From an uncultured Paraburkholderia sp. (GTDB taxonomy: Bacteria > Pseudomonadota > Gammaproteobacteria > Burkholderiales > Burkholderiaceae): DNA of 9,003 bases. This document shows, piece after piece, positions 1-6,267 of the stretch. The stretch covers positions 1 through 9,003 of the forward strand of contig CALFSF010000180.1 of NCBI GenBank assembly GCA_937917025.1, written 5' to 3'. How positions within the stretch are numbered: the stretch's first letter is position 1; each line of letters opens with the position of its first letter. The notes below the pieces were generated by a model, which searched no databases, was not told where the DNA came from, and worked only from the letters and a program-made list of their open reading frames with translations. The translations under genes and the position numbers were made by a program.

Positions 1-1
1 C

Positions 2-274
2 GGCAAACGGGCGCTCGCCTACCAGATCACGAAGACGGAGAACAAGGACGGCACCGCGACGATCGGCTTCGCCGCGCATTGCGACAGCGCGATGGGTTGC
101 CAGCCGAACCCGTGGAAAGCGGGTGCCGATTTCAAGCGTTTCGTGCGGGGTAGCGCGGCAAGTGCGAGCCCGGCCGGACAACAACCCGCTTCGGCGCCGG
201 CCGCCTCGATGCAGCTTGAAACCGGACCGCTCCCGTCCACTCATGCGCCAGCCGGCGGCCCCGTGACGCAGTGA
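2..274 (+). CDS. C-terminal part of an unrecognised protein (5' truncated by window)
   Basis: The frame is open from base 2 and ends at TGA 272-274, giving about 90 residues of a protein that begins before the window. The first 50 residues look like a folded domain (AYQITKTENKDGTATIGFAAH, then CDSAMGC with two close cysteines and a DFKRFVRG segment). The last 40 are a low-complexity Ala/Pro/Ser-rich tail that is probably disordered. Codon use matches the neighbouring genes, with GC-rich third positions, which supports real coding. The ATG at 92 is internal because the frame continues upstream without a stop. I do not recognise the family. The paired cysteines would suit an exported protein, but the N-terminus that would show a signal peptide is missing. 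It converges on the MFS exporter gene with only 21 bp between stop codons and no clear terminator. Confidence 0.6.
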   Translation, partial: GKRALAYQITKTENKDGTATIGFAAHCDSAMGCQPNPWKAGADFKRFVRGSAASASPAGQQPASAPAASMQLETGPLPSTHAPAGGPVTQ

Positions 275-295
275 CGGGCGCCGCAAGCAACACCG

Positions 296-1867
296 TCAGT
301 GTCCCATCGACGCCGACGCGCCTTTTTTTGGCTTCGTGATCCACACGAGGCCCGCGAGCACCACAAAGCCGACGCACGAGATCCGGAAGAAGTCGTTGGT
401 CGCCATCATGTAGCCCTGCTGCGTGACGATCTGGTTGATTTGCGCCGTGATGCTCTGGCCGGCGATGCCGAGGCTCGACAGCGCGTTGCTATACGCCGTC
501 GTATTCGACGAATACGCGTTGACCGATTCCGACAGCACCGCGTGGTGATAGATCGCGTCGTTCTCCCAGTACGTCGTGCTGACCGCGGTTCCGATCGCAC
601 CCGAGAGCGTCCGGAAGAAGTTCGACAGGCCCGATGCACTCGCGAGACGCTCGTCGGACACGCTCGAGAGCGTGATCGTCGTCATCGGCACGAAGAAGCA
701 CGCGACGCCGATGCCCTGCACGAGGCGCGGCCAGATCACGTGGCTGAACGGCACGTCGAGCGTGAAAGTCGAGTTCCACAGCGACACGAACGCGAATACG
801 CAAAACGCGAAGCTCGCCACCATCCGCAGATCGAGCCGATGCATGTTGCGTCCGATGAGCGGCGACAGCACGAGCGCGAGCAGGCCGACAGGCGCCGTCG
901 CGAGGCCGGCGAGGCCCGCCGTGTAGCCCATCACCGTCTGCAGCCAGAGCGGAAAGATCACGACCGAGCCAAAGAACGCCATGAAGCCGAACGAGATGAT
1001 CAGCACGCCCAGCGCGAAGTTGCGGTCCTTGAAGAGCGACAGATCGATGACGGGCTCCTTCTCCGTCATCTCCCACACGAGCATGAACGCGATCGACACC
1101 ACCGCGATGATCCCGAGCGTGACGATGAAGTTCGAGTTGAACCAGTCGCGATCCTTGCCGAGGTCGAGCACCATCTGCAGACACGACACGCCGATCACGA
1201 GCAGCGTGAGCCCGACGGCGTCGATGCGTTGCCGCGTGGTCTTCGTTTCGCGGCCGCGCAGCAGGAAAAACGCGCACACCGCCGAGAAGAGCCCGATCGG
1301 GACGTTGATGTAGAAGATCCACGGCCACGTGTAGTTGTCGGTGATCCAGCCGCCCATCACCGGGCCGAAGATCGGCGCGACGATCACGGTCATCGCCCAG
1401 AGACCTAGCGCAAGCCCGCGTTTTTCGGGCCGGTACGAGCGCATCAGGATGGTCTGCGACAACGGCACCATCGGACCGGACACGAGCCCCTGGATCAGCC
1501 GGAACGCGATCAGCGATTCGAAATTGTGCGCGAGGCCGCACATCGCCGAAGCAACGGTGAACAACAGCACGGAGAGCGTGAAAAGGCGCACCTCGCCGAC
1601 GCGCCGCGCGAGCCAGCCCGTCAGCGGCACCGCAATCGCCGATGCCACCGAATACGACGAAATCACCCACGTGCCTTCGCTCGTCGCCACACCGAGACTG
1701 CCGGAAATGGTCGGCACCGCGACGTTGGCGATCGAAGTGTCGAGCACTTCCATGAACGTGCCGAGCGCGAGGCCGAGCGTCAGCAAGGCGAGCGCGCCGC
1801 CCGCGAGCGGCGCGGGCTGGGCAGGTTGCGCCGGTCCGTCGGCGGTGGTCGTAGCGGAAACTGACAT
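296..1867 (-). CDS. DHA2-family (EmrB/QacA-type) MFS drug exporter
   Basis: Predicted proton-driven inner-membrane multidrug exporter of 523 residues, the usual size for 14-helix DHA2 transporters. Motifs visible: D1-type LDTSIANVAVP (residues 42-52, with D43, N48 and P52), motif A variant GWLARRVGEVRLF (84-96), motif B arginine in FRLIQG (R123), and the antiporter motif C GPVMGGW (168-174), followed by many hydrophobic segments. In motif A the usual acidic residue (GxxaDrxG) is replaced by arginine (R88), a deviation seen in some DHA2 members. The start chosen is ATG 1867-1865, preceded by an AAAGGGA-type ribosome-binding site; an upstream in-frame ATG at 1909 would add 14 unconserved-looking residues. 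The gene lies 151 bp downstream of the marR-type gene on the same strand, so it is its likely regulatory target. EmrB partners normally need an EmrA adaptor, which is not in this window. The substrate cannot be predicted. Confidence 0.93.
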   Translation of the reverse strand: MSVSATTTADGPAQPAQPAPLAGGALALLTLGLALGTFMEVLDTSIANVAVPTISGSLGVATSEGTWVISSYSVASAIAVPLTGWLARRVGEVRLFTLSVLLFTVASAMCGLAHNFESLIAFRLIQGLVSGPMVPLSQTILMRSYRPEKRGLALGLWAMTVIVAPIFGPVMGGWITDNYTWPWIFYINVPIGLFSAVCAFFLLRGRETKTTRQRIDAVGLTLLVIGVSCLQMVLDLGKDRDWFNSNFIVTLGIIAVVSIAFMLVWEMTEKEPVIDLSLFKDRNFALGVLIISFGFMAFFGSVVIFPLWLQTVMGYTAGLAGLATAPVGLLALVLSPLIGRNMHRLDLRMVASFAFCVFAFVSLWNSTFTLDVPFSHVIWPRLVQGIGVACFFVPMTTITLSSVSDERLASASGLSNFFRTLSGAIGTAVSTTYWENDAIYHHAVLSESVNAYSSNTTAYSNALSSLGIAGQSITAQINQIVTQQGYMMATNDFFRISCVGFVVLAGLVWITKPKKGASASMGH

Positions 1868-1988
1868 GATCCCAATCCCTTTGTCCGTGGAAACAGCTTG
1901 TCGCGGCATGCTTATGAAGGCGCCCAGACTACATCTGGAGTGCTTCTTGCATGCCTGGACACTCTCTGCCCAGACAGCTAAATGCCTG

Positions 1989-2012
1989 AAAAAACCGGCG
2001 CATCAAGGCGCC
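1989..2012 (-). terminator. Short hairpin plus T-tract between marR-type gene and MFS gene
   Basis: Reading the minus strand, 7 nt after the regulator stop codon there is a 5-bp GC stem (GGCGC 2012-2008 with GCGCC 2001-1997), a 6-nt loop, two G residues and six T residues (1994-1989). This has the form of a weak intrinsic terminator. It would cut or reduce transcription from the regulator into the exporter gene. The stem is short, so partial read-through (attenuation) is as likely as full termination. I see no convincing separate promoter for the exporter in 1868-1988. Confidence 0.45.
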
Positions 2013-2018
2013 TTCTCT

Positions 2019-2480
2019 TTATTCGTCCACCGCCGGGCCGTTCTGGATGAAGCGCTCGAGCAGGCTGACCAGCGTCGCCAGATCGCTCTCCGAAAAGCCC
2101 CGCAACTGCTCGTTCAGCACTGCCGATCCGATCTCCGGCAGCACGCGCGCCGCTTCCTTGCCGCCGGACGTCAACTCCAGCTGGACCATCCGGCGGTCCG
2201 CATCGCTGCGGCTGCGCGCGATAAAACCCTTCTTTTCGAGCCGGTCCAGCATGCGGGTCATCGAGCCGCTGTCATAGGACATCGCCCGTGACAGCTCGTA
2301 CGGTGTATGCGCCCGCCCGCACGACAGCAGCAGGATCACGCCGATCTGCGACGACGTAAGCCCAAGCGGCCCGACCGCCCGGTCCATCCGCTGGGCAAGC
2401 ACGTTGCGCGCTTTCGACAGGTAATAGCCAAGACTCGCTTCCAGACGAGTCTCCTTGCCGTCGTAAGGTCCATCAGTCAT
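2019..2480 (-). CDS. MarR-family winged helix-turn-helix transcriptional regulator
   Basis: A 153-residue protein of typical MarR size. The winged-helix DNA-binding domain covers about residues 40-105: helix TSSQIGVILLLS (42-53), recognition-helix region SGSMTRMLDRLEKKG (71-85), then the beta-wing with the family DxDRR signature (RSRSDADRRMVQLELT, residues 89-104). Flanking N- and C-terminal helices (about 12-35 and 110-150) would form the dimer interface. Such proteins are usually dimeric repressors released from DNA by phenolic or other lipophilic ligands. The gene is divergent from the small membrane protein and outer-membrane efflux genes and precedes the MFS gene, so it probably controls efflux in both directions. 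The ATG at 2480 has only a weak purine-rich site ahead of it. A single cysteine (C54) near the DNA-binding domain could allow redox sensing, but that is speculation. Confidence 0.93.
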   Translation of the reverse strand: MTDGPYDGKETRLEASLGYYLSKARNVLAQRMDRAVGPLGLTSSQIGVILLLSCGRAHTPYELSRAMSYDSGSMTRMLDRLEKKGFIARSRSDADRRMVQLELTSGGKEAARVLPEIGSAVLNEQLRGFSESDLATLVSLLERFIQNGPAVDE

Positions 2481-2512
2481 TGCCGGCCGCCGGAAACGTC
2501 AATTTCATTAAA

Positions 2513-2527
2513 GCGGATTTTATCCGC
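2513..2527. repeat. 6-bp stem hairpin in the marR-type leader
   Basis: GCGGAT (2513-2518) and ATCCGC (2522-2527) form a perfect 6-bp stem with a 3-nt loop. If the predicted leftward promoter is right, this sits in a leader of roughly 115 nt, about 33 nt before the regulator start codon. It could influence translation or mRNA stability. Nothing else supports a function. Confidence 0.3.
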
Positions 2528-2603
2528 CAGGCGGTCAGCGCAAAGCACCTTCCGCGATGGCGCACTGCAACAAAAAAACAACAGTCAATCAGACACGGCC
2601 TGA

Positions 2604-2632
2604 ATTATGTTGAAATTTAATTGCATAGTCAA
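2604..2632 (-). promoter_or_regulatory. Predicted sigma70 promoter for the MarR-type regulator (leftward)
   Basis: On the minus strand there is a -35 box TTGACT (2632-2627), a 17-bp spacer, and a -10 box CATAAT (2609-2604). These match the consensus at 5 of 6 positions each, with ideal spacing. Transcription would start near 2597 and leave a leader of about 115 nt before the ATG at 2480. The region is much richer in A/T than the genes around it. It interlocks with the rightward promoter: its -35 box lies inside the spacer of the other promoter. Confidence 0.6.
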
Positions 2633-2638
2633 TATTAT
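2610..2638 (+). promoter_or_regulatory. Predicted sigma70 promoter for the small membrane protein (rightward)
   Basis: On the plus strand there is a -35 box TTGAAA (2610-2615), a 17-bp spacer, and a -10 box TATTAT (2633-2638), both close to consensus. Transcription would begin near 2645, about 90 nt before the ATG at 2736. Because this promoter and the leftward one occupy the same 35 bp, one RNA polymerase should exclude the other. A repressor bound here would close both. Confidence 0.6.
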
Positions 2639-2641
2639 GAC
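2620..2641. promoter_or_regulatory. Candidate MarR-type operator (overlapping inverted repeats)
   Basis: Two short inverted repeats overlap the divergent promoters: ATTG-N6-CAAT at 2620-2633 and GTCA-N6-TGAC at 2628-2641. MarR-family dimers usually bind AT-rich imperfect palindromes of about 16-20 bp located on their own promoters, and this position would block both. The half-sites are only 4 bp each, so the assignment to this regulator rests mainly on location. Confidence 0.4.
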
Positions 2642-2735
2642 AGGCAATGAGTTAAGCGCGACCTGCGCCGTCACGAGACCATGTTCTGACCGATTGAACC
2701 GCACCGGCATGTGCCGCTGCACTGAGGATCCTGCA

Positions 2736-3089
2736 ATGCTGTACCTGAAAAACACCCTTGGCGGCCTGAGCCGCTCCCTGACCGGTTCCGCGCTCCAGAC
2801 TTTCCAGGGGCCCAACCGCTGGTGGAAGCTGGCGCTGTACGCCGTCCTGTTCGTGTTGCCGGGTGGATCGATTGCAGTGATGGTCTTTGCATGGATCGAT
2901 CATCGGCGCGTCGTTCGCGATCGCGCCGCACTCGCCTCCGCCGGTCAGGTGGTTTCGGGTTCGGGGCCGGCAAAGCCGGCGCCCCCCGCGCCGTCCGCCG
3001 CGAACCTGTGCCAGACGCGCTGCGATGCGCCGCCGTGCCGCGCCGCGGCCGGCAAGCAGGCACGCCAGACCTGCGATTCGCGCAGTTAG
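2736..3089 (+). CDS. Small single-pass membrane protein with cysteine-containing tail, function unknown
   Basis: A 117-residue protein I do not recognise. The start ATG 2736 is supported by a GAGGA ribosome-binding site at 2724-2728 with 7-nt spacing; the frame also extends upstream, but that part overlaps the promoter. Residues 1-30 are polar or amphipathic. Residues about 31-53 (KLALYAVLFVLPGGSIAVMVFAW) form one transmembrane helix with a central PGG kink. A basic stretch follows (HRRVVRDR, 56-63), suggesting a cytoplasmic C-terminus by the positive-inside rule. Then come a Pro/Ala-rich linker (78-90) and four cysteines at 92, 96, 101 and 113. The cysteines could bind metal or form disulfides, but no known motif fits. 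It is the first gene of the rightward unit sharing control DNA with the MarR-type gene, and the efflux lipoprotein follows 231 bp later, so a link to efflux or stress response is plausible but unproven. Confidence 0.6.
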   Translation: MLYLKNTLGGLSRSLTGSALQTFQGPNRWWKLALYAVLFVLPGGSIAVMVFAWIDHRRVVRDRAALASAGQVVSGSGPAKPAPPAPSAANLCQTRCDAPPCRAAAGKQARQTCDSRS

Positions 3090-3117
3090 GCCCCCCGCCG
3101 CCTCGACCGGGCGCGGC

Positions 3118-3137
3118 ACACCGCGGTAACGCGGTGT
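3118..3137. repeat. Perfect 8-bp hairpin with GTAA loop
   Basis: ACACCGCG (3118-3125) and CGCGGTGT (3130-3137) pair perfectly around a GTAA loop, a GNRA-type tetraloop in RNA. It lies 28 nt after the small membrane protein gene. No T-tract follows, so it is not a standard intrinsic terminator. The right arm can alternatively pair downstream (GCGGT 3131-3135 with ACCGC 3139-3143). It may stabilise a 3' end or act as a processing site. The rest of 3090-3320 shows no gene and no convincing promoter. Confidence 0.4.
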
Positions 3138-3320
3138 AACCGCGCCGAAACCGTCCGTAACACACCTGCGGCATCCGCCGCATTACCCTTTCAGTTTTCC
3201 CACGTCTTGTGCAACGCGTGCGCTACCATCCCGGTGCGCCGCACTGTCGCGCTTTGCCCGTTATCGGGTCGCGCGGCGCATTCCGTTGTGCGGCCGGCCG
3301 GATCGAAAGGAATTCATTGC

Positions 3321-4922
3321 ATGCAGTTTGAACAGACCACGCTCGCGCCCCGCGCCCTGACGCTCGCCGTCGCTTCCGCGATGCTCGCGCTCGCGCTCGC
3401 TGGCTGTGCGGTCGGCCCTGACTACAAGCGGCCAGCCGTCCAGGTGCCCGCGTCGTACAAGGAAGCCGCCGAGGGCTGGAAAGTCGCGCAACCGTCCGAC
3501 CAGCGCGACCGGGGCACGTGGTGGACGATCTACGACGATCCGCAGCTAGACGCGCTCGAAGAAAAACTCAACCAGTCGAACCAGACCGTCGCGCAGTTCG
3601 CCGCGGCTTACCGTCAGGCGCGCGCGCTCGTCGGCGAGGCGAGGGCGGCGTACTTCCCGGTCATCAGCGCATCGGCGGGCGGCACGCGGCAACGCACGCC
3701 GTCGCGCAGTTCGACCGGCTCGGTGACGGGGTCGAACGGCACGTCCGCCGGCCTCAGCAGTTCCGGCTCGATCAGCAACAGCTACAGCCTCGGGCTCGAT
3801 GCATCCTGGGAACCGGATCTCTGGGGCCAGGTAAGCCGCTCGGTGAATTCGCAGGAAGCCGGGCAGCAAGGCGCCGCAGCCGATCTCGCCAACGCGCGTC
3901 TCTCCGCGCAGGCCACGCTCGCGCAGACGTATTTCTCGCTGCGCTCGCTCGATGCCACGCAGAAGTTGCTCGACGACACCGTCGCCGCCTACACCCGCTC
4001 GCTGCAACTGACGCAGAACCAGTACCGGCAGGGCGTCGTCGCGCGTTCGGATGTCATCCAGGCGCAGACGCAACTGCAGTCCGCGCAGGCCGCGGCGATC
4101 GACAACGGCGTCGCGCGCGCGCAGGACGAACACGCGATCGCCGTGCTGGTCGGCGAGCCGGCTTCGACGTTCGCGATTCCGCCTTCGCCGCTCGACGCAA
4201 CGCCGCCGGCCGTCCCCGCGCAGATGCCCTCGGCGCTGCTCGAACGCCGGCCGGATATCGCTTCGGCGGAGCGCAAGGCGGCCGCCGCCAACGAACAGAT
4301 CGGCGTGGCCATCGCCGCGTTTTTCCCGTCACTGACGCTGACGGCGAGCGGCGGCTTCGAAAGCTCGGTGCTGTCGCAACTGCTGACGGCGCCGTCGCGG
4401 TTCTGGACGCTCGGCCCGCAGCTCGCCGCGACGATCTTCGATGCCGGCCTGCGTAGCGCGCAGACCGACGCCGCGCGCGCGACCTACGACCAGAACGTCG
4501 CCGCCTACCGGCAAACCGTGCTCGCCGCATTCCAGGACGTCGAGGACAACCTCGCGTCGCTGCGCATTCTCGAGCGGGAAATCGTCGTGCAGCAGCAGGC
4601 CGTGGATTCGGCCCGCCAGGCGCGCGACATCGTCGAGAACGAGTACAAGGCCGGCACCGTGGGCTACGTCAACGTGCTGACCGCGCAGACCACGGCGTTC
4701 ACCGCCGAGCAGAAGCTGGCGAGCATCGCGGGTCAGCGGATGGTGTCGTCGGTCGGGCTCGTGAAGGCGCTCGGCGGCGGCTGGGACGTCGCTCAGATGG
4801 ATCGCGAGACCGGCAGCGTGACCGCACCGGCGGCGGCACCCGCCGCCTCGGCACCGGTCGCCGCAACGGCGCCGGCGCAAGGCGAAGGCGTTGCGCAACA
4901 ACCCGTCGTCGCGCAGAAGTAA
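3321..4922 (+). CDS. Outer-membrane efflux lipoprotein, NodT/OprM-type (TolC superfamily)
   Basis: A 533-residue outer-membrane factor that forms the trimeric exit duct of tripartite efflux pumps. The ATG at 3321 is chosen because a GAAAGGA site precedes it (3305-3311) and it opens directly onto a lipoprotein signal peptide with lipobox LAGC (C29). The upstream TTG at 3207 would place 38 extra residues before the signal and is rejected. After the cysteine comes the family signature AVGPDYKRP and then two OEP repeats: the first about residues 70-270, ending with the alpha-barrel segment NQYRQGVVARSDVIQAQTQL; the second about 300-490, with ERRPDIASAER and NEYKAGTVGYVNVLTAQT. The last 35 residues are an Ala/Pro/Val-rich tail, probably disordered and periplasmic. 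No adaptor or RND gene is adjacent. It is probably under the rightward promoter near 2610-2638, although a 231-bp gap leaves room for its own promoter. It converges with gspN. Confidence 0.93.
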   Translation: MQFEQTTLAPRALTLAVASAMLALALAGCAVGPDYKRPAVQVPASYKEAAEGWKVAQPSDQRDRGTWWTIYDDPQLDALEEKLNQSNQTVAQFAAAYRQARALVGEARAAYFPVISASAGGTRQRTPSRSSTGSVTGSNGTSAGLSSSGSISNSYSLGLDASWEPDLWGQVSRSVNSQEAGQQGAAADLANARLSAQATLAQTYFSLRSLDATQKLLDDTVAAYTRSLQLTQNQYRQGVVARSDVIQAQTQLQSAQAAAIDNGVARAQDEHAIAVLVGEPASTFAIPPSPLDATPPAVPAQMPSALLERRPDIASAERKAAAANEQIGVAIAAFFPSLTLTASGGFESSVLSQLLTAPSRFWTLGPQLAATIFDAGLRSAQTDAARATYDQNVAAYRQTVLAAFQDVEDNLASLRILEREIVVQQQAVDSARQARDIVENEYKAGTVGYVNVLTAQTTAFTAEQKLASIAGQRMVSSVGLVKALGGGWDVAQMDRETGSVTAPAAAPAASAPVAATAPAQGEGVAQQPVVAQK

Positions 4923-4933
4923 ACAGCCGGTCG

Positions 4934-4952
4934 AGGTCGCTTCATGCGACCT
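4934..4952. terminator. Weak hairpin between the convergent efflux and gspN genes
   Basis: AGGTCGC (4934-4940) and GCGACCT (4946-4952) form a perfect 7-bp stem with a 5-nt loop. It sits in the 39-bp gap between the two convergent stop codons, a common place for a bidirectional terminator. No T-tract follows on either strand, so the call is tentative. Confidence 0.3.
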
Positions 4953-4961
4953 TCGGGCCGC

Positions 4962-5741
4962 TCAATGGACGAAGGTCAGCGCCACCTTGTCCGGCCCGGT
5001 TTGCCGGCCGAGCAGATTCAGAAGTCCGGCGAGGTTGTCGCGCTGCCCGGGCGCGGCGCTGGCGGTGCCCTGGAACGACACGTGCGCCTGCTGCACCGTG
5101 CCGTGACCGTCGAGCATCAACGGCCCTTTCAACGTCGACAGATCGACCGTCGAATGCGCGCCTTCCGCCTGCAGGGCCACCCGGTACGAACCGAGCGGCT
5201 TCACGAGCGACACCCGCGAGCTCATCTCACCAAGCGTGACATTGAGCTGACCGAACGCCTCGTTGCCGAGCGTGCGCCAGTTGGTCCACGCGAGACGCAC
5301 GTCGCCCTGCAGATCGAGTGTGTTGAACGGCGCGCCGAGACCCGCAAGCAGGGAAGCCGGCACCGCGATGCTGCCGCCCGTCAACGTCGCGCCGCGTGGC
5401 GTCGCGTCGAGCGTGACCGCGTCGGGCATTGCCTCGGTCTGACGCATCTGCATGCGCACGCGGCCCGTGAACAGCGGCCAGAACGCCGTGTGCCATTCGA
5501 TGCGGCCCGGCAGCAGCGTCGCGCCGGACGGGTCGTCGCCCGCGGCGAGCATCAGCGTGGCCGAGCCGTTCCAGAGCGAGCCCGCCGGATCGACGAGATT
5601 CACGTGGCCGCGCGTCGCCTTGGCGAATTGCGGCGTGATCCATGCGGCGGGCAGCAGCACCAGCAGCACGGCAGCGTTCGACAGCACGGCAACCAGCACC
5701 CACGGCACCACCGCGCGCAGACGGCGCATCCAGAAGTTCAT
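4962..5741 (-). CDS. gspN: Type II secretion system protein N
   Basis: A 259-residue bitopic inner-membrane protein and the last gene of the secretion operon. Residues about 10-33 (VVPWVLVAVLSNAAVLLVLLPAAW) are the single transmembrane anchor after a basic N-terminus (RRLR). The rest is periplasmic, built of short beta-rich segments such as GSLWNGSATLML and LQGDVRLAWTNWRTLG, as is typical of GspN. The protein is present in only some type II systems and its exact role is unsettled. The ATG at 5741 has an AGGA site 6 nt upstream and lies 22 bp after the gspM stop, indicating co-translation. The assignment rests on this domain character plus position directly after gspM. The stop lies 39 bp from the convergent efflux gene. 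Confidence 0.87.
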   Translation of the reverse strand: MNFWMRRLRAVVPWVLVAVLSNAAVLLVLLPAAWITPQFAKATRGHVNLVDPAGSLWNGSATLMLAAGDDPSGATLLPGRIEWHTAFWPLFTGRVRMQMRQTEAMPDAVTLDATPRGATLTGGSIAVPASLLAGLGAPFNTLDLQGDVRLAWTNWRTLGNEAFGQLNVTLGEMSSRVSLVKPLGSYRVALQAEGAHSTVDLSTLKGPLMLDGHGTVQQAHVSFQGTASAAPGQRDNLAGLLNLLGRQTGPDKVALTFVH

Positions 5742-5763
5742 CGGCGATCCTGTCGGTGAACGC

Positions 5764-6267
5764 TCATTTGACCGTCGAAGGCTGGAGCGAGGCCGTCAGG
5801 TCGACCTGTCCGTCGTCCTTCAGCGCGCTCACGTGCGCCTCGGCGACCTGCACCTTGAACTGCTTGCGTACGTCGTCGAGCCAGGCCGTCCACGCCGGGA
5901 ACGATGCGTTCTTCAGCTGGATCTGCACCGCGTTGCCGAGCACCTGCACCTGCGTCGCGGCGAGCCCGTGATCGGCCAGCGAAGCGCTCAGCGCATCTTT
6001 CAGCGCGCCGCCGGTCGGCGCGACGCCTTGCGCGGCAGCCGACAGCGTACGCGCGTCGTTGGCCTGCGCCGTCATCCGCGCGAGTTCGTGACGCATTGCC
6101 GGCAGCGTGTCGCGCAGATGCGCGCGGCCTTCCTGCGCCGGCACCCATAGCACCGACCACGCAAGCGCGACGCCAATCGCCGCGCCGCCCCACGTCAGCA
6201 GCGTCTTTTCGCGCGTCGTGCGCGCGTCCCAGAATCCGGCCCAGGTGTCCGCCAGTGCTGTTCTCAT
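5764..6267 (-). CDS. gspM: Type II secretion system protein M
   Basis: A 167-residue inner-membrane platform component that binds and stabilises GspL. A short cytoplasmic N-terminus (MRTALADTWAGFWDARTTREK) precedes one transmembrane helix at about residues 22-43 (TLLTWGGAAIGVALAWSVLW). A periplasmic coiled-coil region (about 47-85, HLRDTLPAMRHELARMTAQ) and a small alpha/beta ferredoxin-like domain follow (about 100-160). The 'MRTALADTWAGFWDARTTREK' opening matches the GspM pattern of short aromatic-rich N-termini. The ATG at 6267 is preferred over the one at 6288. It overlaps the gspL stop as ATGA and has an AGGA site 7 nt upstream, and the alternative start sits deep inside gspL. The 4-bp overlap implies translational coupling. 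Confidence 0.9.
   Translation of the reverse strand: MRTALADTWAGFWDARTTREKTLLTWGGAAIGVALAWSVLWVPAQEGRAHLRDTLPAMRHELARMTAQANDARTLSAAAQGVAPTGGALKDALSASLADHGLAATQVQVLGNAVQIQLKNASFPAWTAWLDDVRKQFKVQVAEAHVSALKDDGQVDLTASLQPSTVK

Noticed and set aside
299..1408. Long plus-strand open frame antisense to the MFS exporter (369 codons)
   Set aside because: Its product is dominated by Arg, His, Asp and Glu with no fold-like pattern, as expected from the opposite strand of a GC-rich membrane protein gene. The exporter frame has clear family motifs.
2607..2735. ATG at 2607 as start of the small membrane protein
   Set aside because: It lies inside the predicted -35/-10 region and has no ribosome-binding site. 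The ATG at 2736 has GAGGA 7 nt upstream.
3207..3320. TTG start at 3207 for the efflux lipoprotein
   Set aside because: It would put 38 residues before an evident lipoprotein signal peptide. ATG 3321 has a good ribosome-binding site and leads straight into it.
3518..4456. Plus-strand frame of 312 codons inside the outer-membrane efflux gene
   Set aside because: It is the +1 shadow of the efflux gene, Arg/Ala-rich, without a ribosome-binding site or recognisable domain.
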